A stretch of 64,000 nt of DNA from Fasciolopsis buskii (GCA_008360955.1 LUCM01005024.1:69754-133753), one strand, 5' to 3'. Positions 9,116 to 22,944 are shown, numbered from the stretch's first letter. Translations and numbers: made by a program. The notes: a model not told the origin generated them from the letters alone.

Positions 9116-11899
9116 TGACTGATCTCTGGCCTTTTGGGCGCCCGAGGGGCATTAGCCCGTAATCTTATGGCCAGCCGAAGAATGACGCAGATTCAGGCTT
9201 TGGCAAAGCAGTATAGTTTTCATGTATGTATCTAAAGTGACGAAGGGAGAAGTTTTGGGTAAAATTATGCCTCCGTATTCTTCTAAAGTCCGCTTGCACA
9301 ATCTGTGCATATACACATACTAAAACAGTCTGTTCCAAATTGCATCACTGTCCGCAGAATGGATGGTTGCCTATAGATTGCACATGATATATACTGAATT
9401 CCAGTCAATCAGCGTGCACGAATGTAAACCAACCGGACAGAACTTCTACAGTAACCAGTGACACATAAAATAAGAGAGGCGACACTGCATCCTGCCAGTG
9501 ACAACGCGCTTCCACCAAACAATTCAGGTAAACCTAAATTTGGACAATCAAGGCCTACCCGAATCCCCCTTCAGGCAAAAAATACCCTGTACTTAGAGGA
9601 ACGTTGCCTAGTCCTGACTGATTAGGGCCGCCCTATTCTTCATCCACTCACTTACAGCTTGCAGCCACGGTAACCGTTTATCCCGAAACTACCAATATTT
9701 ATCCTTAAAAATGAAATATTACACTGAAGAATTTGCACATTATCCTAATCGACAACGAATCGTGGATATTACGTAAAATTTGACGTCCATTATCTTTTCG
9801 ATCAAAGCAGGTTTTCTGCGGGCTATTGATTGCATTTCTCTCGTTAAATTTTCCTCAAACTGATTACCAAGAGCTAAAAAATAAATATGTCCATCTACAT
9901 GTCAAAGTTTGATTAAGTCGTAAAGGAAATCACAATTTGGAGATTCCCACTGCCTTCGCCTACTCGTCATAAGCCCCCGGAACCACTGCATCCTTCGTAT
10001 ACCAGTATTTGCAAATTTGGATTATCACCGTGCAATCCCCAAAACAGTAAAGCTATTTGCTATCGCAAACATTAAGTCAGGTCAAATGCCTGGAACACAG
10101 AAATCTCAGTTGGGCGGTGAGCGAACAGTGCTAATCACATCCTACGTGAAATCCGGAAAACCGTAGGGAAAATGAATCATTTTTGCGTGAAAAGACGAAG
10201 TTATCAACCGGGAAAACCCCCACAACAGGGCCAGAGGCTGCCATAGTTAGGAGGTACAGCCAGTCCAGGCAGTGGAAAGGAATCCTATGCGTACATTGAA
10301 TAAATAGGATTGGAGGGGACATTCGGGCAAATTTAATGATCTCAAATAGCCCGAAGCACTGACATCCATGAAGCCCTGGAATAACTACAGAGGAGAACAT
10401 CTAAATGTCCCCCCAAGCTAGACGCTCATTTACGCACTAAGGCGAACCAAAACGGAGATTATGCTTCAATATCAAAAGTAGAACCAACAATAGTTTTGCG
10501 GGTTTCGGCAATGGTGATATACCAGCAAAAACACGAGGAGAACCTGCAATTGGTTGGAGGGTTTGGATTTGTGTACATGGCTGTGAGACTCGTTTTCCAA
10601 TTTGGGACTATGAGTGTTAATGCGCTCACGAGCAGCACGATTACGAGAGATAGTAGTAGTAATTGCTGCTGGTGGGTGAGTTATTTAGTAAATAAATTGG
10701 AAGAAGACACACAAATGTCAACAAGTGCTACCATGCCTAATTTTTTGTCCTTAAGTTCCTCTAATGCTTACTACTATATGTGGGGTTCAGCCAACCTTTC
10801 TGCTTCATCAAAGTACTGACAAGATCCCCAGCGCCGATTTCCGTCATACCCTAGCGTTCGCTTGTGAAAAGCATTTCCACTGATGACGCACTTTCGAAAA
10901 TTAGGGGGAGAGTGACTGTTCCGCGGCGGATGAGCCGATTCAACGGCGTTCACCTACGTGCAAAGCTCGCCTAACTGAGCAGCCAGGCTGTCGTCTGGGT
11001 TTGATGTGGATCTGCGATCAAGCTCACTTACGTTCAGGACAGAAACTACCACAAAGCAGACAACTGCCGGGGCTAGCTCTTCTAGCTGCATGTGATCGGT
11101 TAGAGGGGTGAGGAACCAGGCCTCTGCTCTAGCCAGAGTCAACACATGGGAAATGCTTTGAGTATTCTGAAGTGTGCAGCGCAGCAGTTTTAAAGGCTTC
11201 TAATCGACAACGGTTATTTCAGAAAGAAACTGCCATGTACGCTTCTATTCAGAAACTCCGATTTGATCCGGGACAGCCTGGATTTGGTCGTTGTGGGTCC
11301 TATTTTTTGGAGGTCTGATAAGATGTCAACAAAAAATTCAGCTAAGCCTAAAAGCAACTACGCAGAAACATGTGCGAGATTTTTTCCGTTATCAGCTGTC
11401 TCTTGCTGCTCCGAATTCCACCTCTAAATGTGTGAGCAACGTTGGCAGAATTCGAGGAACCAGCAGAATTGCCCTAAATACTGATAAGAAGGGTGCATCA
11501 GGCCGGACGACGGTTGCTGTTTCCTTTGATTAGTCTCTATTTCATGGTGTTCTTTTTGACCTAGGGGGACTGTTTGTACCCGATGCAGTATATTTCATGT
11601 GTTATCAAAGTATCACGTATGTATTGCTGTCAACTTTACAGGATCCATGTTCGATTTGGTTTTGCATTTCGCCGGCACATGCCGCTGTGCCGCATGCTGC
11701 ATTAGATGAGCTCGGTTTAACTTGAAGTTTTTGAATTTGCTCGATGGTGCAAGTTCAACCCTCTAGAACCCGGTTCCTGGTTCATCTACTTCTTAGTATA
11801 AATATGGGTTGAAACGAGAGAGCAGGGTGAGGAATGGAGGAGCATTTACTCTGCAAAAGAAATGACAATTTTCGGCGCCATCTCACTACCAGTGATCTT
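9116..11899. other. No recognised feature
   Basis: About 2.8 kb with several 60-107 codon frames (for example 10496-10819, plus). None shows a family motif. No array or SINE head was seen. Confidence 0.45.
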
Positions 11900-11904
11900 C
11901 TAAA

Positions 11905-12965
11905 TGATTCAAGGAATGTACTGTGGAATTGTGGAGATGGACACTGCTGGAGGATGCTCAAGATTAAGCCCCACGTAAATGTCAGTACACCTTTTGATGT
12001 TGGCTTTACTCCTTGAATTAACAACTCTTTCGAAAATAACAGCCTGGATGGGGATAACTCTATGAGTAAGGAACTCAGTCCTGAAGGAGCTATGGCGCCA
12101 AGGCTGAAAGATTTTTCTGGCGTGGAACTTGAACAGGGAGAATGGGTTCAAATTGAGAAATTTATCAACCCGACCTGAGGTAAATAGGCTGAACAACAGA
12201 AATTAATCACTCATGATGCGCCTTACCTCCAGAGGATATAGGTCAAGGGCATATAGGCGGGGCGGATAAGGAAAGCACGAGGGACTTCGTAGTGTTTCAC
12301 TGGCGGCTCTTTTTCCCGTTCTAGGAAATGCCTAAGGCGAGAATGCCCAGAGTTGAATATTTCGATACCGTGCCCCAACACAGAGCAAATGCGCGCTAGA
12401 TATCTCAGAGAGCTGCTGTTGCGAGATTCTTGGGAAGGATCGTTGGGCCGTGTTGAAGACCCGAAAGGATATTTTGCCGTCCAGTTGCTGGCAATGCGAG
12501 AGGGACGGACGGGTATCTATCCAGAACAATAAAACCGTGTGGTTTTTTGTCCTAGATAGGTTAATACTTTTGGCTATGAAGAACGTCTGGCCAGGTGTAT
12601 TACCAATTGACTTGCTAACGCACTTCCCATCGTTTGTGGAAAGGTTTCAGTAGACTATCCAACCATTGGTCCTATTTATAGCTTGTTTATTACCTCTGTC
12701 TGTGCTTCGTCTGTTCACGTCGTCAGCGTACGTTCCAGCAGTGGACGGGAGGGGTAGAACATCTTTGATGTAGGCTGGAAATGGTAAGGACCAAGGAAAT
12801 AGGGATTGAGGGACGCCACAGGTGATTGGGGAAGGTTTAAGGATGGCGTCACCCATCTTGATGACAAAATTGGGTCAGCAAGATAGCTACGCAGTAAGCC
12901 CAACAAATATTCTGAGATCACATACCTCGAGATCACACAGAAGTGGGTATGAGAAACTCGCAATA
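11905..12965 (-). mobile_element. CR1/Jockey-like LINE, C-terminal half of RT
   Basis: Reading the minus strand: FDRVSHTH-like and LLGLLRSYLAD blocks near 12960-12890, then ITCGVPQS (the VTSGVPQGS motif) near 12820, then TYADDV, the intact catalytic box, near 12730. The end of the protein follows after a decayed middle: LDLYPLEVRR near 12230, and RTEFLTHRVIPIQAVIFERVV with RSKANIKR near 12090-11960, the usual C-terminus of CR1-type RTs. Frameshifts and stops divide it into at least three frames. The element is 5'-truncated and non-functional. It could be the same family as the fragment at 8940-9115. Confidence 0.75.
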
Positions 12966-13739
12966 TGACTGGGAATTCTCAGTACTTAGTGCACGAGTCT
13001 GTGATATCACCCGAACTAGAAGTCAGGACGAGTCTATGACAAAGTACTAGGGCATAAATGTAAACTGTGCTCGGCAGGTTCTGGGTGTACAGGCAGTTTC
13101 TAATGCATTCAAACAGTCGTTTCACAAGTTCACTCGCAGCCATCATAAAGTCTCAGGCGAGTTATTTTGGTGGGTACTTAATCCAGAATGCTCGCTGGAA
13201 TTATCTTCCGATGGTTGTTCACTGTGCCCGAATGACGTATGAATCATAATCAGGCTGGTTCTCCAACCATTCAGAGCCGTATAGTCCATATTTTTGTTGT
13301 AAGGCAGGTGTTAAAATATAGAGACATCTTCCATAGGGTCACCATCTCTGTCTGAATCAGTCTACGTAACGATTCTGTAAAGGTGCCTCTCACTAAAGAG
13401 TATTCCAGAGAAATTCAATCCACTTTTTCAATCATCCTGTAGGAAAAGCTGAACCCAGAACGGTATTCACGGCGATTTTTCTCCCGAATTCATCAAAAGG
13501 AGTAGAGTCCGTCATGGTTGCTTTCTCTTATCGTGCCGATTTAGCCTTGCTTTTGAAAAGATTCTGCAACTTGTTCTATCCTGATGCGAAAATAATGGCA
13601 TTGACAGTTGCCCAGCTAGTAAATGGTCCGACTGGGAATGTGGACGACGTCTTTTTCTGGAACGAAGGCTCCGGAAGAGTGTGTGCATTTATTCACTGTC
13701 TAAGTAACAAATTAGATGTGTTTTTCACCTCCGAAATCT
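12966..13739. other. No recognised feature
   Basis: Short frames only. The 75-codon frame at 13514-13741 may belong to the retroelement that follows, but it shows no motif. Confidence 0.4.
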
Positions 13740-14300
13740 AAATTGCCATCACAGGATTGGATAGGCTCAAAGTCAAAACTGGTCCTGGGGAAGGAGAAGT
13801 TGGGTCGATCAGGAAAGTTTCGTTAATTAAGCAGTTACCTGTTACCAAGTGATCTTGCATCATATAAAGTGCCTTCACATGATGTTTCACTGCTTTGTGT
13901 CCACTCAAAATATCTGTGGCGTCGACTTGACATCTACTTACCAATCGAAGGTAGAGTTTGCATTGCAGAGTTAAAGTTGGCCTTGCTGCATGGCTCAGAA
14001 GCGTGACCTGTGGGTGAAAATATCCCAGAAGACTGACAGTTTTCAAACCCCGGTGCATCCGTAACACTACTAGAATATGACGGCAGAATATTACTAACAG
14101 CCCTCAGATTAGGAAAGTCGTATGGGATCACAGAGATCGATGGTTAGGTGTAGCAAAATTCAGTTGGTTAAGGTGTTTAGAACGTATTTGGCGCATTTCC
14201 ACAGATCGAATTCCTAAATATACACAGTTCCAGGATGTAGTAAAAGCTTAGAACAGTGGTCAGGACAGCCAGTCTACGACACGACAATAAGGTGTGATAA
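13740..14300 (+). mobile_element. Old RTE-like LINE remnant
   Basis: The plus strand encodes YLWRRLDIYLPIEGRV then CIAELKLALLHGSEA (13911-14005), clearly parallel to HLWRRPDISLKLKGHV and the SVLLYGCETW block of the 4974-6041 copy. Around it are decayed equivalents of the flanking parts. Multiple stops and frameshifts; it is much older than the copies at 1.7-6.7 kb. Confidence 0.65.
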
Positions 14301-16039
14301 ACCTTGCAGCTGAACTTTCACGAGTAGTTCGATTTGACTATTTAATTTGGATTCACGGGATCATCCCATGCAATAGTTGGATACCTTAAGCAAAATGTCT
14401 CAATTCAGTATTCAGTGCAGTTCATACAGTAAAAATGTTTCCCTTATTCTGTAGTTCTGGTCTGTGATTTCGCGGCCTTTTTGTCACTACTTTTAGCACC
14501 TCCAGGTAGCAGTTAGAGTCAGACCAAGATCAATGATGATAAGCAGTGGGCCTACTTGTCATTCTTTATTCTTTGAGGGACTCGACAGACGATTGAAACT
14601 TACGTCTTCACGGTATTCACAATGAACAAAAAACGATATCTGTTAACATTCTAAATTTACCCGGTCATGAATCCCGTAGTCTCCAGCGTTACAAAAGTTC
14701 ATGCAGTAATCCATTACCTTAAAAGAGAACGTGCTTACGTCGAACCTTTTGCTAGAGACGAAGTCATACCAAGAGAGCAGGCCAAATATTATACATAATA
14801 GCGATAACATTTTAAGGTGAATCGCTGGGAATTAAGCATAAGCTATTTGCCGTGTAGTGCGGATGCTTTACGCCATCGTTAATGTACTTCTCATTGCATA
14901 TCCCTCGTAAGCAACATCTACTCCGGTAAACATATTCCTCATTTTTTTAATACATTTTGTGTGATATCGTTCACATAATCCTTTCGGAGGCTTATTTCTA
15001 AGATTGATCATAGATTAACAAAATAAGGTTCATGTATCCTTAACTAACACAATAATGCCCTGGCGAAGGCAGTGCTTTCTTTTAATGCTGTTATACTTAT
15101 CACACCACCAGTACAAACATCGCAAATTCCCCGGACGTTTATTGTCTCATTAGTTTTATTTCTACTGCAAACACATCCGCCTACTGCACATCCCCTCTCC
15201 TCGATTTAGTTCACCGTGGCCATCGCAAGCATGTCATCTTGTTTCCTAGGTTCAGGCGTGCACTATCATGTGATGATCTTATTTGAAACATAAATAACTT
15301 TGTTGAATTAAGTTGGTGTTGAAGGGCAGTGTCCAAAAATAAAAGTGTCTATGCCAAATTCCTTTGAAGTACATCGGGTATGCTTAACTCTGAAAAACTT
15401 TCAATGTGGGCATCAGTAATCGTTGACTTCGTCGGTGACCTTGGTGTACAGTGTAACACTTGCAACATACACATGCTCAGGTCTCTTTTGGGAGGGGTTG
15501 GGCGAGTCCTTATTTAAAAAGCTTAAAAGTAGAAAGAAACCGCATTATCCGAATCTCAGTAAGCATATTAGCTAGTATCAGTAGGTGTAACAAAATTGAA
15601 CCTATATGGGCAACGTTTTTTGATCTGCACAAGCCAGTCTGCCTTTATTTTTATTCCAGAATGTCACCGACCCGTTGAACAGAACTACCGAGGACCTCAA
15701 TCACTAACTGCTCCTTCTCTCAAAAATTGTCCGAGCCGAATGTTATCAACCGATATCGATTTTTGTCTTTTTCGTCGCAAAGCAAAGCACACTTGTCGTA
15801 ACTCTTGATTTGCTGTTCGTGGAAGTCGTGGTTGGTAACGACGGTTATTCGTGGTTTGTATCTACTCTCTGATGTCACATAGGCACACAATCAAAATCAA
15901 CATGACGGCGTACAGCCGTTATACACGATACCCACTTGCTGTGGTTCACGACGGAAATCTTAGTTCAGCTTCCTTCTAGCGGCACTGTCTCCGTCATTTT
16001 TGGAGTCTATAAAAACTGGGGCTTCTTAAAAATACTTCA
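14301..16039. other. No recognised feature
   Basis: Only short frames. The plus-strand phrase ATFFDLHK near 15620 faintly recalls a LINE RT motif but is isolated. Confidence 0.4.
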
Positions 16040-16049
16040 ATTGTAACTA

Positions 16050-16248
16050 AGCAAGGAAAATAGAATGGCTGCAACTCAGAATCTTTTGTCCCGAGTTCGC
16101 GTCCCAGTTCGGGGGCGGTGGATGTGCACTGTTGCTGATTTCTAACAAGAATGAAACAGCTGTTCAGTGCTTCCATGGTTTCTTTATGGTGAGTCGAGCG
16201 AAGATATCACACGGCGAGTTATTTCATGAAAAAATATATTTATCACCA
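16050..16248 (+). mobile_element. tRNA-derived SINE, family shared with 21361-21620
   Basis: B-box-like GAGTTCGCGTCC (16093-16104) and a body that matches the copy at 21361 in order: GGCGGTGGATGTG, then CAGTGCTTCCATGGTTT, then ATATCACACGGCGAGTTATTTCATGAAAA. The A box is decayed (AATAGAATGGCT). Two copies in the window define the family. Confidence 0.65.
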
Positions 16249-16809
16249 CTGTGGTAGTGAATAACATTTTATCAATAGATTTATTGTTCCTTGTCAAACA
16301 TCGTTTTACTTTCCAAAGATCGGTTATTTGCTTTCTGAAATGTACTGCTCGCTATCACCCGAGCGTACCCAAGTTATTCCAAAAGGGACACTCAGATCTG
16401 TGTCAGCTGACACCTGTACTGCTGGCGGGGATACCACTTGTGCCCGTTATCACTGCATTACCACTACTGAGGGTTTCATCGTTAAGGCTGAACGATCATC
16501 CCTCACTCGCCCCAGCACCAGTATTGCTGGACTTGGAAAATTTATGTAAGTAAAACCACAAATTCCCTGAATTAGTACTTTCGTGACCAGACTCTTCTTT
16601 TTACATGGTGACCGGTGTTTGGTCAATGTTTTTGACACACTTTCGGTGGTCATCATCTCTTTCTTTCTGAAAACTGGCATAAAGCACTGCGGGGACAAAA
16701 GCATTGCGGATATTTTAGCCAGGGCCCACAGCCTAAAAGGTGTAAAGCACAAAAAGAAGTTGTTTGCAAGCAGACGCAAATAAAATATCCAGTAAGTTTG
16801 AACATTTTT

Positions 16810-17230
16810 ATTTTTTGTAGCTTACGTTGATGATTTCCCCATGGGTATGACCCATGGACTTGATGAACTATATCCCAAAAACTTCACCCTCAGTTGTAGT
16901 GATTAGAAAACCAAGCTCAGCAATGAGGTCTTTAGTACTGGTAATATACAATCTTAAGTTTGTCAAAGATACAATCAATTATGCTACCAAGAGAAGAGGC
17001 TCAATTGAGCACAAACAACAGTTGTTGGGTTCCTAGATGTTGTAGCTATTCGCGTGTAAAATGGAGATCTGAACACGTGATATGGTTGACACACCAAACG
17101 GTGACAAAACGTATTGTACCGGAACATTCAGAGAACTACAATGAACTGTCTCCGAAGAAATGCAAAGAACTGAAATTTTCCGCTGTTGCTGCGTTGGCTT
17201 ATGGCGGTTCTCATTAAGCGGGATAAAAAA
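16810..17230 (+). mobile_element. Penelope-like element RT remnant
   Basis: The plus strand reads AYVDDFPMGMTHGLDELYP at about 16819-16875, matching the YVDD catalytic box and following region of Penelope-like reverse transcriptases. About 130 bp later comes GFLDVVAIRV then NGDLNT (about 17026-17082), matching the (P)FLDV-x-(I/V)-x-R ... DG-L-T block that follows in that family. Stops and shifts interrupt it. The GIY-YIG endonuclease was not found. LTR-type elements can also carry YVDD, but the FLDV block favours Penelope. Confidence 0.55.
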
Positions 17231-18679
17231 CGAACTATCAAGTTCACGTGATTGCAAAAGCTTGGTGTATTTTAGGAATTCTTTTGGGAGTATAGGGTTA
17301 CAATGATCCTAATTTCCTAAACCAAGTTTTCTGCAGTTTACTGCGAAGGTGAGCATCACAATGCAGTCTCAAAATTTTGAGTAAGATTGTCCTGCGAAGT
17401 TCGTCTTTGTATACGACATCCAAGGGGTCATTCGGGAGACGACTAAGTCTCCCATTAAGGTTCCTTGAAGAAAAAACCTCCGGCTTTGACAGCTTTCTCA
17501 TGAGCTAAACCCTGTATTGCTTCTGTGCCCTATTCTATGGTTTTGGCGATTGATTTTGTTTGTGCAGACTTAACTACTAAAATCGGTAGATAGTAGTTAT
17601 TGCAGCTTGGCTTCTGGTCATCTAATGCCACATATTTGTGATTTTTACTTGTTTGCCTGCATGAAAGTCACATCCTTTTCAGCGAATGAAAATGAAGTTT
17701 TCAACCGCTCCAAGCTTTACTCCCTAGACATCAGCATTTACTACATCTCTCTCGGGTGTTTTTGATGAAAAGTAATGGAGAAAAGTGCCTGAACAAAACA
17801 TTTTACAACAAAGGCAGTATCCGTCATTTTTATTCTTCATATTAAAGGATATTACACAAATTCTATGTCTTAGTGACACGAATATGGAATTGGAGGAGAT
17901 TCTATATGATAACGTGTAGAAAAATTGTAATAAACATCCTTAGTTTTGCGCAACTTTTTCTTTCGAAATCTTCTTATAATACCAATACATTTCCTTACAT
18001 AATTTTTCATTTTCACCTGAGTGGGCATGCTTTTATTAAAGAAGCGCATTTTGGGCTCAGTTTGAGAATTGTGGATGACTTCTTACCTTACCTTTAAGCA
18101 AACGAGCAAATTATTCAGCAACACCATGTGCACGCGAGACTGCCGTTAAATAACAGCCCACGACATTTACACGTACTAATATGCTTGCACACAAAAAATG
18201 CCCCGCGTCAGTCCAAATGGTCAACAGTAATGGCCTCCAAATTGACGAATTATTTTCAGAAACATTCGTCTAGCCACCTGAGCAACGCGATCGTCATCTG
18301 AAGAGTATTTGGCTGTCAAGTGGCGATCACTTGAGCGCTGTCAAAACTTACCAGAATGTGACATATATAGTGCAGACAATTGACTGTTGGATGAGTACTC
18401 GATCATACGAATGTCCAATGTTTGCACAACAGAAGGAATTTACAGATAAAACTTTGCATTCTCTCATAATAGCCTGATTGATATCTCACTGTATTGCTAA
18501 AAAGACAAGGCTGCAATTTCTGTTTTTGCGAATTCTACTAACTGCATTTCAAAATACACTAGCAAATAATGAGTCTTAAAAGTGTCTTTGTCCTTTAATC
18601 CGATATGTTTTACCCCTAATAATGAATCTCTGCTCACAGGAAATATACCTTCATATGATACCAAAATTTGGGGCCCTAT
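17231..18679. other. No recognised feature
   Basis: AT-rich, short frames only. Some of it may be further decayed Penelope sequence. Confidence 0.4.
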
Positions 18680-18815
18680 TAAGAAATCATTTTCTGGTCA
18701 GTTGGTATAAGTTCTCAGACTTCCATACCCACTGTGCTCGAACTCAGACATAAACCAGGAGTTTTCAGTCGGTATTCGATCTTTTTAACCATTCCCCTAC
18801 CCAGAAGTGAACCGC
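18680..18815 (-). mobile_element. tRNA-derived SINE head (minus strand)
   Basis: On the minus strand an A-box-like TAGGGGAATGG (18789-18799) is followed by a B-box-like GAGTTCGAGCAC (18734-18745) at SINE spacing, with an anticodon-region phrase similar to the copy at 21361. No tRNA acceptor stem. Confidence 0.45.
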
Positions 18816-21354
18816 TGATGATCCTTAACAAACATTAAGCTGCCTTTTAGTGCTTCCCTGGTTTCATTATTACAGTGGATACAGGATGACAAGTGGCCTC
18901 TTGTAACGTCTAATCTTGTGTAACTCACATTTTTATTTGTATATTCGTTGCCGTATTAAGAAGGATACTTTTGGCTTTCTACTCAGAGGCTTATGACCAC
19001 TCTTTTGTGTTGTTTTTGCGCTTATATATTCATCTTATGTAGGCAAACGGAGGACGGTATGCCAAGGTTGCTGAGTGTACTGAGACCCTGACTGAAACTG
19101 CAGACGGCAACCAGTGGGTACATAATCAATATTTGGTGTGCAAGATCGGCCAGAGTGGAGTCAGGCTATTTACGAAATGAATAATGCCAACTAGTCTGCA
19201 TCGATCAGTCCCAGAGTGAACAGAACTGCGAAAGATAAGTCAAAAAATTTTGGTTGCCATGAAATAAAGCACAACATGAAATTTGGCCTGACCAAAAAGG
19301 CTATTGTGTTTGCCGTGATCATCTTTTTTAGTCAAACTCATCACCGAAAGTCAGAGTAAAATTGTGATTATTTTATTTAGCACTTTTCAACATAATACAA
19401 CTATAACACGTTGATGTTACATTTATTTCGAAAGTTACCCCTTCCTTTCAGTAAATTCAAAGCACCCGCTGATCGACGCGATATTCAATATTCTGGCCCA
19501 TTCCGCAAAATCGCACTTAGCGGCAAATGCACCCTTTCCAATTCACTCAAAAAATCTTCACGAAACAGATGTGAGGACAGAGTGAAACAGTTTATTTGCA
19601 TTTATTGCCTCTCAGCACATAAGGCATTAACTATTCAGTGTGCCGCTTCATTCTGGGTGCACATTCACGAAAGCCGGAGGGGTGTATTCCTGTGGACCAG
19701 TAGCATCACCTAAATGATGAATAAAACGGATGATTCCTGAGAATTCGGTAACCTCTTCTGGCTACTGCATTGAGTCACATATACTGCACGCGTGCAAGAG
19801 ATCAAGCTGCACTTTTCTGTGGATCATCCACATGCACTGATGTAGGAAAGATCCATGTCTTAATGTCTTCTAAGGCAAGCATCAGCCCCGTTCATTGCAG
19901 TATGCCTGGTCTTGAGCAGACCAAATAGTTAATCTATCACCAACAGCTGTTCTACCAGACACAAACTAACCTGTCTCAAGCCACCATCTCGTTGTGCCGA
20001 AGTATGAACTCGTGAGTAACGAGACCCAAGAAAGTATTCAACATGGATATGAAATGTTTAAGACGGAGATGAACAGCTCCAGTATCTGGACTTGGAAAAC
20101 CATAGGGAGGTTAGTATGATAAATTTAACCAATATAACGAGAAGATGCATTACCCGGGTTTCCTGTCTCATGCCTACATTATTTGGGTTCCCAGGGAAAT
20201 ATTCCACTTTCGAAAATGCAAAACTGGAAAGATTAGATGGTAGGGGAAAATGTCCAAAGGTAAGCGAAGCTTGGGATTTTCTTGTACCGAGTGATTACTA
20301 TCCACCGAGGCTCAACTTGTCAACATCTCCCATTCAGGTACTTTGGTTTGCATGCATTCGAAGCCAGACGATATAATGAGCTCTTCGAAACCTTTGTAGA
20401 ACTCCCGTGAGACAGGGACTCTGAAACAATGAACGGTTTAACATAATTCTCATAAACTGCATTTGTAATATACAACTTTTGGACAGCTACCGAGAGAATA
20501 ACAGCGGGATTAGGAATACTGCGAAGAAATAAACCTGAGTCCTGCAGTTTCCCAGTATTCATTTAACTACTCATGAGTAGCATAGATTTATCCTGATATT
20601 TTGTTTGAACCATGCAGTTCAACCGGACCTAACGGGTGCCAGGGGCAGATGAGTCAAGGTAAATGCTTACAAATTTTCCGATGACTGACCACCTTTACTT
20701 AGTAATCTATTAATCTGATAGACTATAATCAGCTTCGGTGATTGAAAACAGATACTATAGCCCACCAGCCAGTGGATGGAGATGTTTGTGTACCGTACTT
20801 TGATTTCATCCACCTCGAACTCTAGATGGATGGATACTCAGGTGATCACGCTTGATTTGTGCATAAACTCTAATGAAGAAATTCAGTTCTTATTTATTCC
20901 CGTACTCATCACTCGGGCAAAAAGCACATGCATCATCTCTGCACTTCGACAATATTTACCGGCGGAATCCCAGACGGAAAAGTGGGCCATTGTTTATCAA
21001 ACATACTCAGGAATAACGGTGCAGATCAGTCAAAGAGAAGACTTTAAGTAAACGCCAGTGTTCTTTATCATAATTATGGGAGGCGTAATGCCTACCACTT
21101 TTGTGAATTACTTTTTTCTTGAAAAATCCCTTATATGATATAAACGCTAAACTGGCCATTAGGAAACCGCTTACCGATAATACCCACCAAGTGCCCAAGC
21201 TCTGTAGATCATTCCCAAAGCCTTCTTTGTGCTTAAGCCACCTGTACAGAAGTCACGTATCAACAGGAGTCGACTGTTGTGGGCCAGCGGCCCGCGGAGG
21301 TGCAGGTCAGTGACGGATAGGTGCAACACCATGCGGTGTAGCTCGACAAATCTT
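18816..21354. other. No recognised feature
   Basis: Frames of up to about 100 codons without motifs (19411-19713 plus, 20092-20376 plus). No repeat seen. Confidence 0.4.
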
Positions 21355-21360
21355 TGAGGG

Positions 21361-21620
21361 TCACCCCGTGGCGCAATGGCTAAGGCATTCGACTCAAAAT
21401 CCTTCGTTCCGAATTCACATCGCAGTTAGGGCGCGGTTGATGTGAACGGCTGTCGATTCCTAAAATACGAAGCGGTCGTAACAGTGTTTCCATGGTTTGT
21501 TAGTGGCGAATAGAGCACTAACATCACATGATGGATTATTTGATGAAAACTTACAATCTTACTACTACTACCACTACTACTACTACTACTACTACTAATA
21601 ATAATAATAATAATAATAAT
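21361..21620 (+). mobile_element. tRNA-derived SINE with trinucleotide tail
   Basis: A box TGGCGCAATGG (21369-21379), degenerate B box GTTCCGAATTC (21406-21416), body shared with 16050-16248, and a tail that passes from TAC repeats into TAA repeats (about 21560-21620). The simple-repeat tail at the 3' end suggests mobilisation by a LINE that ends in a microsatellite, as RTE elements do. Confidence 0.7.
21560..21620 (+). repeat. (TAC)n-(TAA)n microsatellite
   Basis: Compound trinucleotide repeat forming the tail of the SINE. Confidence 0.9.
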
Positions 21621-22944
21621 ACTGCCTAATAAGCGAAATTTCTGCCAGAATGGGGGAAACTGATTGAGAATTAGCCGAAACTCCTAGTAGCACACCTGTA
21701 CCCCCAGTCTGCTCAGACGAAATTCATTTTCAGCCTCACCCAAAGTATGAACTGAAGTCCCACTGTAACAAATACAAAAACTGCTAGTACTAGGATAGCA
21801 TAACTGACTATCAATCGGCTATACTTAACAGGAATGCAGCTAATCTGCGACAGTCAGTGCACTCAGGTTATATTTGCTTTGGATTCATTGGTCCTGGAAA
21901 TAAACAATCAAACTGATCAAGCATCAGTCGTTGGTTTTTTAATAACCAAATGATTAGTGAGGTGCATATTGGTTCCACAATGTGTAGTGACGTACTCAAA
22001 TAGATGCTACGGATTAATAACGTCCCCGTTAGTTCACCGTGGATATGTACTGATGACAGGCCCAAAGAGGAAAAAATGGCTGTGCTTTGCCAGTTTTCCA
22101 TGTCAGATTTAATGTTGAAGAAGTAGAATGAATAACTTGAAAATGACAACAAATGTTCTCTTTTATAGATTTAGATTTGTAACTCTGCTTGATGTCGAAA
22201 ATTCCGTAATTTGTTCTTCTCTGTATTGCCCTTTTTCGTTGTCGTTGTTCCATTACACTATTCTGGGTTAGCCTACCTTCTGCTCACTCTATCGAGTTTC
22301 GAGCTAATTGGCGGGGTGGAATACAGCCCGTTCTGGGCTAGTCATCCGTTTTCGGGGTAAATTTTATTTTGCACACCAACCATTTTGGTCAGTTTGGTTT
22401 CAGGACTCCGTCTCGCTGATCAGGTTGTGCGTGCTCATTTCCCCTTCCTGCTCATAATAAACTTGATTTTGACTGGGTACTGAATGGCTCAAGCTCAATG
22501 CCACAGATTTGACCGGTTTGCATAATTAGGTTTATTCCGAAAGCTCAGGTAACTTTAGTCTGGTTGACTTTATTTTCACCATCGGGGATCTATTTGGGCT
22601 GCGCACACCTCTGGCGCTGCGTAGACGTCATCCGGAAACGAACAGGTGCGATCGTGACTTTCTTATCCGTGCTATCTCTTGTACTCAGGATTAACCTAGA
22701 AATATAAGCGAACTTTTGAAATAGCCAGCAGACAAAAATGAAGGAATTTTTAGTAAGCTCAGGGCTACAGTGACCAAAAACCAAAAGTTATCTCATTTCG
22801 CCTTGCTTCACATTGTGGATTCGTGATTCTTTTATCCGGTTCACATGCTATCCGGGGGTCCATATATCCGTAATGACTGATCGATAAACTGACAGATTAC
22901 TAAATGGCTGAACACAGATCATTCCAAAGAATAGCATCATCTTT

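Noticed and set aside
10881..10910. Possible hammerhead ribozyme core (CTGATGA ... GAAA)
   Set aside because: The intervening bases do not form a proper stem II and no stem I/III pairing was visible. Similar CTGATGA occurrences at 22044 and 29336 also fail.
15590..15680. Phrase ATFFDLHK resembling the LINE RT motif D-x-x-KAFD
   Set aside because: Only a few residues match and no second motif follows at the right distance.
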